From NCBI GenBank assembly GCA_019633425.1, contig WSUB01000107.1, forward strand, positions 80,100 through 144,099: a DNA stretch of 64,000 nt. The letters run 5' to 3'. The notes under the pieces were generated by a model. It was not told the DNA's origin, did no database searches, and saw only the letters and a list, made by a program, of their open reading frames with translations. The translations under genes were made by a program, and so were the position numbers. The stretch is from Tulasnella sp. 424 (lineage: Eukaryota; Basidiomycota; Agaricomycetes; Cantharellales; Tulasnellaceae). This document shows positions 33,056 to 44,707 of this stretch, one piece after another (the first letter of the stretch is position 1; each line of letters starts with the position of its first letter).

Positions 33056-34816
33056 TCATGCAGCTCGATCCTCTAAGACTCCCTCCTTTGTCACAACCCT
33101 CCCATACCATATCAACTCCCCCTCAGGTCCTAAGAGTCTCCGAACTTCATCCAGACGATTAGGCCAATATGTTGAACTGAAGTTGGCAATCACCGGGTCA
33201 CCAGCACCCCAATGATAATCCATCCCGAACACCAATTTACGAAGTGGCTTTAAGTTTTGAACGTCGTCCCGGCTCTCTAGCGCTCCCTGTCGCCTACGCA
33301 GCATGATCAGGAAATTTTCCCAGTCCTCGCCAATAATACCCCCCTCAATCGACACCTCTACCAGTGCGGGGAATGGCCAGAGAGTCCTGCCTTGTATCGA
33401 GCTACAAGTCGTAAGCAACGTGATCGCTTCTCACACCGGAGCGTCATATGCAAAATTAATTCGATATAACGCTTCTCAGTCAGCGACCACGGGAAGAATG
33501 TCGGGCAATGACGAGCCCGCCCAATGCATGGTCATTTGAATTGGAGACGGCGAGGATAACCAGATTAGGGTATCTTTGGCAATTTTTATATTCTCCACAT
33601 CAAGAGCGACGAACCACGGTCCGGTCCGGCTCATCAGGAATAAACCGTCGTCGTAGGTGATTGAGCCACCACTAGGATTTGAACGGAAGTGATCGAAGAA
33701 ATGAGAGACGTCTGAGGTGAAGAGCATTTCCATCGGATCACCCGGGACGTGGCAGATCAGATCACCCGATATGCAATTTGGCGCGTGAATGGAAGCAAGG
33801 AGCAGGTTTGTGAGCGCTGTTCCGAGCATGCACAACCGAAGGCTGGCATATGAATCGGACTTGGAGACGACGTGCTCGCACCGCCCGAAAAGGCGACGTC
33901 AGAGGTGAATAGAGTCTCCAGATCTGGACATGCGGAAAGGACTTCCATGAGCTGGTCGAGCGAGGGGCCCAGGTGTCGGATCTCTCCTATGCTGAAGGCA
34001 TTGAGGTGGCAGAGAACGATCGGACTCCACGTGACGGGGACCGCTCGCAGAAAGACTCCTCGGAGCCGTGGAGATGGCCGACCTCCAAGAGATTCAGCGG
34101 CTCTTCGCTAACCCATCCGTAGTATTCGTCGACGGAGAGAGAGAGAGACCCCAGGAGTGGTGTTGATAAGGTAGCAATAGCCTCCAGCCCTCGAAGGGGC
34201 TTCCCGAGCGCAAGGCTTGCTTCTCTCCAACGGCGGGCTTGCGGCAAGATGGCTTGCAAGAGCGCATCCAGCTTTCCCTGCTCGAATACACAAGAGGTGC
34301 ATAGTATATCGAGGGGAGCATTCTGAAACTTCTCTATCACCTGAACGATCCTGGCTACCGACATTGTGTCTGCATAGATCTTTGTCCAAAGGGATGGTGT
34401 GGTATGGACCAGGCGGTTCCAATATTGACACGCAAGCGAGAGGTTAGCATGGTCGGAGCATGCAGTACCCCAGGTATTGTCGATGGAGATAGCAAAGATG
34501 TCGACCAGAAACTCGGGCGGCAAGGTGTTGATCGAGGCGAAGGTGTTGCGCTTCCGGTAGACAAGGGCGACGCGTTGATCCAGTGCCTTTTGGATCGATC
34601 GCAGTGTGTGAAGCTCTTCATCACATTGGGGCGCAGTGTTAAAATGCAGTTCTGCATTGACCGAACGTCTTATTGTCCAAGAATATTGATCAGTTTTTAT
34701 CCATCGGAAGGAGCCACACTAGCATGATAGAACTAAAGTACTGACCCTGACATTAAATCCGCAAATCTTTGAAGAAGATGGGCGAATGTGTCGTTTGCGT
34801 CGTATAGCGTCTGCAT
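33056..34816 (-). pseudogene. F-box/LRR-like gene FB-C, broken
   Basis: Leader exon near 34816 (MQTLYDANDTFAHLLQRFADLMS), F-box MPPEFLVDIFAISIDN...LACQYWNRLVHTTPSLW, LRR-like body and the C-terminal YWPNRLDEVRRLLGPEGELIWYG. The frame is broken at least near 34015 (body), 33835 (deletion in LPALATL region) and 33475 (the segment between SDALTLLAT and MLRRR). Fragments of 178, 119 and 120 residues remain open. Confidence 0.8.
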
Positions 34817-35090
34817 GATGGTATGTGGATAGGAGTGACTTGAGCTAACAGCGGTTGTGGTGCAATGGAACTAGTCATCGCGCGGTCACATTCTAAACCC
34901 CGCGCTGCCTGCTCTTCCACGATTTCCATCGCCAGCACTAAGCGGTACCGCCCCGAGGCAAATAGGCATGCACCACCATATCTAAAATAAACCAGATCCA
35001 TCTATAGGATCATATTGAAATACAAAACAGAATTATGCAAAGGGAGAAGGGAGGGTATTCCCCTAGCTTTATGTAGTCCTTAAACCCAAC

Positions 35091-36861
35091 TTACTGATCT
35101 TTTAGAACTCCCTCCACCGTCACGAACTTCCCGTACCATATCAGCTCCCCCTCAGGCCCTAGGAGCCTCCGAACTTCCTTCAGACAGTTGGGCCAATAAG
35201 TTGAATTAAAGTTGACAATTGCCGGGTCATCAGCTCCAATATTCCAATCCAACCCGAGCCTCAATTTACGAAGTGGCTTTGGAAATTGAGCGTTATCCTG
35301 GGTCTCTTGTGCTTCATTTCGCGCCCGTAGCATGTGCAACAGCTTTTCTAACCCGTCGCTGTCGCCGACGACATTGTTCCCGATTGATATTTCCTCCAGT
35401 GCCGGGAACAACCACCGAGTCCTGCCTTGCACCGAACTGCAAGTTGCAAGCAAAGTGAGTGCCTCGGAGACTGGATCCCCGTATCCAAAAGCGATTCGAA
35501 ATACCGCCTCCATGTCAGCTGCAACTGCCGCAAGGTCATTCAGCGGCAGGGTCAGGCCCGATGTAATTAGTTGAACCCGAGACCGCGGAGATAACCAGAT
35601 TAGGGTGTCTTTGACAAATGTCATGTTCTCCACGTAAATTGTGATGAACCACGGTCCTATCAGACTTATACTGAATCGACCTGGGTCGCAACTGATTGAA
35701 CCAGTGCTGGGATTTGAACGGGTGCGATCAAAGAAATGAGAGACATCCGAGGTGAAGAGCGTCTGAAGTGGATCGCCCTGGATATCGCAGTTCAAGTCGC
35801 CGGATATCAGGTTTGGCGCGCGAATGAGAGCGAGGAGTCGATTTGTGATCGCTGTTGTGAGCATTTGCAATGTCAACGTCGCAAGAGCTGGCAGATGGAT
35901 TGGATTTGGAGATGACGCGCTACTAGCATCGCCCGAAAGGTGACCTCAGAGATGGATAGGGTCTTCAGATCTGGACATGTGGAAAGGACTACCATGAGCT
36001 GGTCGAGCGATGGACCTAGTTGTCGAATTCGTGACAGCCTCAGTGTAGTAAGGTTGCAGATGGTGATCGGATTCCATGTGACAGGGATTACTGCCAGATA
36101 TAGCTTTCGGAGCTTTGGAGGTGGCCGCCCACCAAATAGGTCCAGCGGCTCTGGGCGAACCCATGCGAAGTATCCGTCAACGGAGAGGGAAAGGGATTCA
36201 AGGAGTGGCATTGATAAGGTATTGATAACGTCCAGCGGTTGATGTGCATTCCCGAGCGCGAGGCTCACTTCTCTCCAACGGTGGGCGTGCCGAAAGATCT
36301 CATTCAGGATTGCATCCCGCTTTGCTTGCTCAAATACCCAGGAGGTGCATGCAACATCCAGGGGAGCATTTCGAGACTTTTCTATCGTCCGAATTATCTT
36401 GGTCACCGACATCGTCCCTTCATCAATCCTTGTCCAAAGGGATGGTGTGGTCTCGACCAGGCGATTCCAATAACGACATACGAGCGAGAGGGTAGCGTTG
36501 TCGGAGGAACCTGTACCGAGGTGATTACTACTGGTGGTGATGGCAAAGATGTTGACTAGAAGCTCGGGTGGCAAGGTGTTTATCAGGGTGAACGTGTTGC
36601 GTTTTTGACAGACGAGGGCAACGCGGCGTTCCAGTGCGCTTTGAACAGATCGCAGGGTGCAAATCTCTTCGTCGCATTGGAACGCAAGTTTATTATCCAA
36701 TTCTGCGTCATCTGGACGTCTTATTTGACAAGGTACGCTGATCAGTTATCATCCGTCGACACAGGTAGTCATATTGAGGCAAACCACTGACTCTGATATT
36801 AGAACCGCAAAACTCTGGAGGAGATGAAAAATGTGTCATTTGCGTCGTGTAGCCTCTGCAT
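35091..36861 (-). pseudogene. F-box/LRR-like gene FB-D, frameshifted
   Basis: Two open halves, 35873-36700 (275 residues, coiled coil, F-box LPPELLVNIFAITTSSN and first LRR-like part) and 35091-35876 (261 residues, rest to the C-terminus), overlap in different frames. Compared with FB-E and FB-G, one base is missing near 35938 (cgcccgaaagg against cgcccgagaagg). Exon 1 (start 36859-36861, MQRLHDANDTF) also lacks a base in its T run. With one or two base corrections the gene would be a normal type-1 member, so sequencing error should be excluded. Confidence 0.75.
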
Positions 36862-37123
36862 GATAATATGTGGAAAGGAGCGTCGCGATTTCAGCGGTTG
36901 TGGTGCTGAGCTGGTGCAATTGGAACTAGTCACCGCGCTGTCACATTCACACCACTTGAACTCCGCGCTGCCCGATTTTCCATCGCAAACACTGAGCGGT
37001 GCCTTCCCAAGACGAGTACATGTGTACCAGCTCATCCACAATGAACTGACGCCGTGCATAGACCCGCATAGAAATATAAACAAGAATCATACAATGGGGA
37101 GAATGGAGTGTATTGGCCTGACT

Positions 37124-37262
37124 TCTTAAGTTCTGGTACACAACTCGGTCTCCTAGGACTCCCTCCTCTGTCACAACTCTCCGGTACACATCAACTCCCC
37201 TCCGGGCCCTAAGAGTCTCCGAGCCTCTTCCAGACAGCTGGGCCAATAGGTTGAACTGAGGT
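37124..37262 (-). pseudogene. Isolated C-terminal end of an F-box gene
   Basis: It matches the last 45 codons and 3' flank of FB-I (54236-54375): the ctcctaggactccctcctct motif and LRR-end codons. It stops abruptly at 37262, where the sequence continues as the upstream flank of an X copy (gatccagcagaataa, matching 47035 and 56295). The body of one F-box gene, about 1.7 kb, has been deleted here. Confidence 0.75.
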
Positions 37263-37559
37263 CCCGATCCAGCAGAATAAGTCGAGGAACAGAGCCAAAC
37301 ACAACATACGGATGGACAATACATAAAGGCGGATCAGTTCACAAATGTTGCCGCCGAAGAAAGATTGAACGAAAAGGAAAGAAGATGACAATGCCAACGA
37401 TACCTATTAAAACGGTGAGAGGTGGTAGATGTTGTTGGAATCAAGGACGTCGCTAAATCTGTTAACCAGCCCATGTCGATCTACGGGAAAACAGACCGGA
37501 TCTCATCAGTCACACGGCACCTGAAGCAAACGAAATTTTGGGATATTGGAGACTCACTC

Positions 37560-38960
37560 AATTCAAAGTCCTTCAAATCCACATGCAAGCACTTCAAGCA
37601 CCCTCCCGCCGACTCGTCGACCAAATCGACGCTTGAATCCCTCATCGTACTAAGCCTGTCGAATTAATCGCCGCAGTAATCAGGTCCCTCTGGCCGTTGA
37701 ATGGCTTGGCGAGGACGTGTACGTCGGTGGTGGGCGACGTTCCGTCTGCGGTACGCGTGAGAATAACGTTATGTGCGGGGACGGGTATGCAGGTGAAGTT
37801 GGAGATATCGGGGATGACGAAGGGACGGGCGAGGACGGTGGAGGTACTGATGACTTGGTTAAGTGGAACGAGTGGCGAGATGAGGATCCCCGTCTGGATC
37901 CTCGGTTGTTTGACGGCGGGCGGATCCAAAGTCGGTAATTACTGCGCGATACCCGGAGTTGACCATGATGTTTATCTGACAATTCAGAGCGATGTTTGCC
38001 AGTAGTTCAATACCTCGAAGACGAGGATGAGGACGAGGACCCCGAGGTAGAAAAGTCCAACGATGACCTATCTTCTTCCTTCTCGCTTACAAGCTCTTCC
38101 TCCAACGGTTCGATGTCATCGTCCAAATTCGACTTGGAAACGGGTCTTCGACACCTCACTCAGGCTGTCCCTCTCTCCGCACCACCCATAACCTCCCCCC
38201 GCATTGCCCTTTTTCCCCCAATGCATATCCCGGAAAAACAGCAGCTTGACCAGTCCATCTTCCACATGTCTTATTGACTCTCAAGCTGCTCGCTTAAGCC
38301 CAAGACGACTGGATCCGAAGGTAGGATGGGTACACTCGTGCGATACGAGCTCAACGTTGAGCGAGAAGCGGATCGTTTGGGCATTGCTAGGGTCGTAGTT
38401 GGAGTGGGAGATGCGGTGCCTCCTAGGTCGGGCTTTGAAGGGAATCTGCACTTTGGAGATGAAGTTGTTGTCTCGATGAACGAGGAACGCGCGGATCGAG
38501 TCAGGGTACAGTCGAGGTCGGGGCTGAGATGCTATTTGCGAGGACAAGTTGGAAGGGATAGAGGATAAGCTGAGCCAGGTAGCTTTGGATAGAACAGATG
38601 CGAAACGTAATTGGACCTAGCCCGGGGGGGGTTGAATCTGCAAGCGCGACGAAGCGCAGTCCATTTGGATGAGGCTAGAGCGAGTGGCTAGGACTTACGA
38701 GGATGTAATCAGTTGTATAAGACGATTGGTACAGTATATCCCTATGTAGCCACGGTATCTTTCGGATACGAGCGGATGCATCGCCTGTTAGAACGGATGG
38801 GCGAGTGAATGCCGAAAGGGAGTTTTAGTCCATAATATAATTTCAGGGCCTTCCGTTTGGCGGTACTGACCAAGTTGTTTGCCATGACTATCGATCTGCA
38901 GTGCGTTCCACATTGAGGATCCTTCTATAGGCCGTAGAACAAGTTTGGGTTCGGGCCTCG
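37560..38960 (-). pseudogene. Unrecognised gene X, copy X2 (degraded)
   Basis: Blocks in order on the minus strand: RPIEGSSMWNALQIDSHGKQLG (near 38935), LVHRDNNFISKVQIPFKARP continuing RISHSNYDPSNA (38340-38490, in one frame), then an acidic segment, VLARPFVIPDISNFTCIPV with a TADGTSPTTDVHVLAKPF block (37690-37860), and a Lys-rich end. The blocks lie in at least three frames. Confidence 0.5.
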
Positions 38961-40127
38961 GGAAGAGTCTTCTGGGGGAAGGAGCAACACTGGTCCTCGG
39001 ACTCGACACTAACTTGCGACTCCCACACCAGAATTGCAAAAGCTCTGGCCTAGATGAGCAAATTTATCATCTGCGTTCTTTAACGCCCTCATAGTACAGG
39101 TTGATAGGAGCTTAGTCGTTGAGCCACTTGGGGGCGATTGTAGTGCAATAGTACTGAATTGGTGGCAATAGTCACCTCACATTCTGAACCCCGCGCTGCA
39201 TGATTTCCATTGCCAACACGAAGCGGTACCGCCCCAAGGCGAGTAGGCCCGCCATATCTAAAATAAACCAGAGCCATTTATACGATCATATTGAAATACA
39301 GGCTATTCAAATGAAGAAGGGAGCTATTTCTCTAGCTTTAGTCGTGAAACCCAACTCGATCTTCGAGGGCACCCTCCTCCGTCACGAACCTTCCGTACCA
39401 TATCAGCTCCCCCTCAGACCCTAGTAGGTTCCGAACTTCATTCAGATAGTTGGGCCAATAGGTTGAATGAAAGTTGACAATTGCCGGGTCATCAGCTCCA
39501 AAATTCCAATCCAACCCGAACGTCAATTTGCGAAGTGGCTTTGGGCGTTGAGCGTTATCTTCGGTCTCTTGTGTTTCATTTCGCCTCCGAAGCATGAGAA
39601 CAGCTTTTCTAACTCGTCGCCCTCAGCAGCGACGTTATTCCCAATTGACATTTCCTCCAGTGCCGGGAACAACCACTGAGTCCTGCCTTGCACCGAATTG
39701 CAGGTTGCAAGCAGAGTGAGCGCCTCGGAAACTGGATCCTCATATCCAAAATCGATTCAATATACCGCTTCCATGTCAGCTGCAACTGCCGCAAGGTCAT
39801 CCAGCGGCAGGGTCAGGCCCAACGTAATTAGTTGAACCCGGGACCGCGGAGATAACCAGGTTAGGGTGTCTTTCACAAATGTTACAGTAGCGTAGAAAAC
39901 TGATCACACGGTGCCCAAATTTGGACAAACACGCTCGGAACGTGCTTGAGATTGCTCTTAGGTTAAACTAAATACAAGTAAAACGTAGCTTCGGATCTTT
40001 ACTACAAAATAGGAGGCATAGAAAGAGTGGAAGTAGGTAAATGACTGAACTATGGTACATGAGAGGAATGGTGTCTACTTGATCAGTTTTGGCGCGTGCG
40101 CCCGAAAAAACAGAAAAAAGCGAAAAT

Positions 40128-41604
40128 CTAATACTTTGTGTGTCCGCCCTTCGCTTTAATCACTGCCCTGCAGCGGACAGGCATACTCCAAATAAGCTTT
40201 TGACATACCTCAGCTGGAATAGCTGCCCAAACCTCCTGAACCCTTTCCCAGAGTTCCAGCATCCCCTTCGGCTGCGTGGGGTACCCGTTCAGCTTCTGCT
40301 TGATGTGTTCCCATAAGTGCTTGATTGGGTTGAGATCGGGAGATTGTGCTGGCCACCGGAGGACCTGTATTCCCTTATCTGCAAGGAACTTCTTCACCTT
40401 TTTGCACGTGTGTTTGGGATCATTGTCATGCTGAAAGATGACGTCATCGACTGAAACCCTGTGCTCCTCCAGACTAGCCATGAGATCCTCCTTGAGAATG
40501 CTGACATATAAGTCTCCATCCATAATTCCATCGATCTTGACTAGCTGGCCCGGTCCCGTCCAGTGCATAGCACCCCAGACCATGAGGGAACCTCCACCGT
40601 GTTTCAATGTAGCCTGCACCGTCCGTTCACTCAACCCCTCTCCTGGTCTAACCCACACATACTGCTTGCCATCCGAGCCCCATCGCTTTATCTTGGTTTC
40701 GTCTGACCAGACATATCGTTTCCAGTCGTCCTCTGTGTGATATTGGTGGGCAATCGCGAAGTCTAGACGGTCCTGGCGGTAAGGCTCCAACCATTTAGTT
40801 TACATTTACACTCATGGGTGTAAATAAATAGTAAACAGTAAATATATAGTAAATACTATATAATAAACAGTTTACATATAGCATCCAGTCCTGACCCAAT
40901 TTTGTGGTACAACAGCTTGTGGGACCACTCAGGGTTGACCTGCTTATCACTCCAATGCCCAAACCCAGACCCAAGCAGGAGTTAAAACCCCTGTTCAGTG
41001 TCTCTAGCATGCCCAAGGAGGTATGAGGGCAGGTACTTTAGCTCAGGGGAGGCCCTTCAAGGCTGTTCATTTACATTCTTGGCAAGACATGAGTTGGTCT
41101 AGTACAAACTGTGTATAAACAGTTTATAAACATTTACACCAAGTTTACACAGGCAAGTAAATTAAATAGTAAATTTAAACGTAAATATGCGGTTGTAAAC
41201 AGTAAATAAACTAAATGGTTGGAGCCTTACCTGGCGGTGTTTCCGCGAGAGCAACGGCTTTGAGACCTTGACTTTTGGCCTTTAAACCCACAGCACTGAG
41301 CTCGCGCCCGGACAGTCGCTGGTCCGACTTGCTTCTTGATAGCGCTACGGAGCATGCGCGCCATCTGGACGGCATTGTCGGTCTTGCCAGATGTGATAGT
41401 GCGGACGGCAAGGCGGACGTCCTGGTCCGCGAGAATCTTCGGCCGGCCACCAATTGCGTTTACAAGAAGAGGGCGGTGCAATTTTCAAACCTTGCTGACT
41501 GCACCGACACTGACACCGACTCTGGTGGAGATTTTGCGGTGAGACTCGCCAGCATCGAGGAGGGAGATAACACTGAGGATAGTCGAGGGCGAGAGTGGTT
41601 TCAT
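40128..41604 (-). pseudogene. Tc1-family transposase, inactivated
   Basis: It starts at 41602-41604 with a helix-turn-helix region (STILSVISLLDAGESHRKIS) and ends GGHTKY at 40128. The catalytic core is recognisable: YVWSDETKI for the first Asp and VIFQHDNDPKHT for the second. The third residue, normally Glu in NPIE 34 residues after the second Asp, reads NPIK (codon at 40320-40322). Further defects are TGA at 41485-41487, where CGA is expected, a frameshift in the region after VGPATVR (about 41290) and a 450-bp MITE at 40780-41229. The gene cannot make an active enzyme, so this copy is immobile unless served in trans. Confidence 0.9.
40780..41229 (+). mobile_element. hAT-like MITE, copy 1 (450 bp)
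   Basis: Ends TAAGGCTCCAACCATTTAGT and its inverted repeat, flanked by an 8-bp target duplication cctggcgg (40772-40779 and 41230-41237). It is inserted in the transposase gene. Subterminal regions are full of short GTAAA/GTTTA motifs in both orientations, as expected for transposase binding sites. It has no coding capacity. 8-bp duplications and TA-starting terminal repeats are typical of the hAT superfamily. Confidence 0.9.
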
Positions 41605-41928
41605 GCTGTTGCCGGTTGATGCTGGAACCACACTACCCCTCAAATGCTCTCCCTTTTATCATCCAAAGTGCCGATAGCATTGCTATATTATGTAGTGTGG
41701 CTCGGGAGGCTGCTCGGATCAAGGACCAACGTCGGGCGGGTTGTTGTTTCATCTCAAGAGCATCCGCACCAAATCTGATCAAGTGCCCTCGGCCCGCTGT
41801 ACTGCCGTTCTATTCATGAAATCAAGTATGTATTGTTCAAATGGTATCATAAGAGGTACAAGAGTAAGCGGGCTTGAGTATCATAGTGGTGAGGAGGCTG
41901 TCATTGTGGTCTTGTAGGCTCACGGATG

Positions 41929-42934
41929 TAAGCCCCTTAGCTCCGGGGCGAGCTCCTCCGCTAGGAGGGGCTTATGCCAAGGTGCCGCGATTCGGGGGGT
42001 GACTTTTCCCCCTCACTTCTCTCCCATTTCGGCTCCTTCAGCCTAGATATTTTGTATGAAGGTAGTACAGAGGTAATGAAATAGAATGGTGCCATTCTAT
42101 TAGTGCCCGGTAGCGTGGTTCGCGCGTCGCGTAGGCTGCTTTCAGGGGGAGGGCTAAAAAGTCCCCTTGCGGAAAGAATCATGCAAACTGCTATTCGGCT
42201 TTTAGGCTACAGACAAAAAATCTAGGAAGGAAGCTTTACTATCATACCAAAAATCCTCCTGTGAAATTTCATGGCCATTGAGGCTCTGGGTGGGCGTTGG
42301 TGGCAGGATCTGCTTCCGCTCTTAACTGGAGGGAGCGCCGGCCGTGCCTGCCCCCTGACCAAGCTCAGCTCTCCTCCGTTTCAGTCCAGTCCGCGACACT
42401 ACATGTCAAAAACGCAACATATCAGCAATTCACCGACAACTTCACGTCGTCGGAAGCGTGGAGTGCAGCCTAATGGCCGGTTCCAAGGGACGCGACCGAC
42501 GGTCATGAAGCGCTTCAGATGCGTGGGAACCTAGTGTGGCGCTCGCCCTCCGACCCGATTGCAACGGCGATAGCTTCACACAGAATGAACGGAAATTCAT
42601 GAAAATTGGCATAGCTACTGGGCGTATAGTATAGTATCTTAATCCGCGTTCTCCTCCTAGTTGTTGTGTCGGGGGGAGGAGAAGTAAGGGAAAGTCTCAG
42701 AGAGGGGGGTAGCACCTCCTTAAGGCAAAGCTAGTGATATCATTTCCCAACATGTAGCTTCTATAGTTTGCGGTAGTGCTAGACTAAGGATAAGCTACCG
42801 TTTAGACTAATATATCGAGTGTACTTGCGGGAGTGGTGAGGGAGTAAACGGGGAGGGAAGTCACCCCCTCGATGCGCGCACCTTGTCCTAAGCCCCTTCT
42901 AGCGAAGGTGCTCCGCCTCCGGAGCAGGGCCTTA
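41929..42934. mobile_element. Probable 1-kb TIR element with palindromic ends
   Basis: Both ends carry a related sequence of about 46 bp in inverted orientation: TAAGCCCCTT...CTCC...GGGGCTTA on the left and TAAGCCCCTTCTAGCG...GGAGCAGGGCCTTA on the right. Each end is itself nearly palindromic. There is no long ORF and no clear target duplication, so the class is unknown and it might be a decayed hAT-like or foldback element. Confidence 0.55.
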
Positions 42935-42943
42935 CGCGTGAAC

Positions 42944-43393
42944 TAAGGCTCCAACCATTTAGTTTATTTACTGTTTACAACCCCATATTTACATTTACTT
43001 TTACTATTTAATTTACCTGCCTGTGTAAACTTGGTGTAAACGTTTATAAACTGTTTATACACAGTTTGTACTAGGGCAACTCATGTCTGTCCAAGAATAT
43101 AAGTTGACATCCTTGAAGAGCCTCCCCTGAGCTAAAGTACCTGCCCTCACGCCTCCTTGGGCATGCTAAAAACACTGAAAAGGGGTCTAAGCACCTTCTT
43201 CGGTCTGGGCTTGGACATTGGAGTGATCCACGGGTCAACCCTGAGTGATCCCACAAGCCGTTGCACCATGAAATTGGGTCAGGACTGGATGCTATTTGTA
43301 AACTGTTTATTATATAGTATTTACAATATATTTACTGTTTACTATTTATTTACACCCATGAGTGTAAATGTAAACTAAATGGTTGGAGCCTTA
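42944..43393 (-). mobile_element. hAT-like MITE, copy 2 (450 bp, inverted relative to copy 1)
   Basis: Same terminal inverted repeats and interior as copy 1, in the opposite orientation and of identical length. The 8-bp target duplication is gcgtgaac (42936-42943 and 43394-43401). It lies 1 bp from the right end of the palindromic-end element. Confidence 0.9.
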
Positions 43394-44707
43394 GCGTGAA
43401 CCTAGTGGTCTTGACTGAATTCTGTTGATATTTGTCCGAGTTTGGGCACCGTGTGATCAGTTTTCTACGCTACTGTATGTTCTCCACGTTAATTGTGATG
43501 CACCAAGGTCCTATCAGACTTATGTTGAATCGATCTGGGTCGCAACTGATGGAACCAGTGCTGGGATTGGAACGAGTTGGATCAAAGAAATGAGAGACAT
43601 CGGGGGTCAAGAGCGTCTGAAGTGGATCACCCTGGATGTCGCAGTGCAAGTCACGGGATATGCAGTTTGGAGCGTGAATGAGAGCGAGGAGCCGGTTTGT
43701 GATTGCTGTTGTGAGCATGCGCAACGTCAATGTCGCGAGAGCTGGCAGATGAATCGGATTTGAAGATGACGTGCTCGCATCGCCCGAGAAGGTGACGTCA
43801 GAGATGGATAGGGACTCCAGATCTGGACATGCGGAAAGGACTGCCATGAGCTGGTCAAGCGATGGGCCTAGGGTTCGAATTTGTGATATGCTCAGTGTAG
43901 TGAGGTTGCAGAGGGTGGTCGGATTCCATGGGATAGGTATTACCCACAGATACAGCTGTCGGAGCCTCAGACGTGGTCGACCTCCGAATAGGTCCAGCGG
44001 CTCTGGGTGAACCCATCCGAAGTATCCGTCAACGGAGAGAGAAAGGTATTCGAGGAGCGGCATTGGTGAGGTAGTGATGAGGTCCAGTGCTTGATCGGCA
44101 TTCTCGAGCGCGAGGCTCAGTTCTCTCCAACGGTGGGTGTGCCGAAGGAGCTCACTCGGGACTGTACCCCGCTTTACTTGCGCAAATAACCAGGAGGTGA
44201 ATGCAATTTCCAGGGGAGCGTTTTGAGACTTTTTGATGGCCTGAGTCATCCTGGCCACCGACATCGTCCCGTCATCAATCCTTGTCCAAAGGGACGATGT
44301 GGTGTCGACGAGTCGATTCCAATAACGACACACGAGCGAGAGGGTAGCGTTGTCGGAGGGAACCGTACCCCAGATATAACTGGTGGCGAGAGCAAAGATG
44401 TTGACCAGAAGCTCGGGTGGCAAGGAGTTGATCGGGGGGAACGTGTTGCGCTTCTGGCAGACTAGGGCAATGCGTCGTTCTAATGCCTTTTGAACCGATT
44501 GCAAGGTGCGAATCTCTTCATCGTATTGGGGCGCAGTTCTGTCATCAAATTCTGCGTCATCTGGACGTCTTAGTTGACAAGTACGCTGATCAGTTATTAA
44601 CCGTCCATAGGGACATGAATAAAGCGAACCACTGACTCGGACATTAGAGCGGCAAAACTCTGAAGGAGATGAGGAAATGTGTCATTTGCGTCTTGTAGCT
44701 TCTGCAT

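Larger units (their letters stand above)
39885..43475. mobile_element. Tc1/mariner-type DNA transposon, 3591 bp, with nested insertions
   Basis: It is inserted in FB-E with a TA target duplication (39883-39884 and 43476-43477). Removing it restores the sequence found in all paralogues (aaatgtTAtgttctcc). Terminal inverted repeats of about 45 bp start CAGTAGCGTAGAAAACTGAT on both ends and include CACACGGTGCCCAAA. It carries one minus-strand transposase gene and three inserted elements: hAT-like MITEs at 40780-41229 and 42944-43393 and a TIR element at 41929-42934. Without these the element would be about 1.7 kb, the usual size for the family. Confidence 0.95.
39338..44707 (-). pseudogene. F-box/LRR-like gene FB-E, split by a transposon
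   Basis: The 5' part is 43478-44707: leader exon with start 44705-44707 (MQKLQDANDTFPHLLQSFAALMS), then a 344-residue open frame with coiled coil, F-box LPPELLVNIFALATS and LRR-like region. The 3' part is 39338-39882. The Tc1/mariner element lies between them, inserted at a TA in the codons for VENITFAKD. Further lesions: a missing T after the leader acceptor, CGA to TGA near 39757, and one base lost near 39598 in the MLRRR region. It is a type-1 member closest to FB-D and FB-G. Confidence 0.9.

Noticed and set aside
41620..41928. CRISPR-like or satellite repeat in the transposon interior
   Set aside because: No regularly spaced identical repeats are present; it is ordinary AT/GC-mixed sequence.
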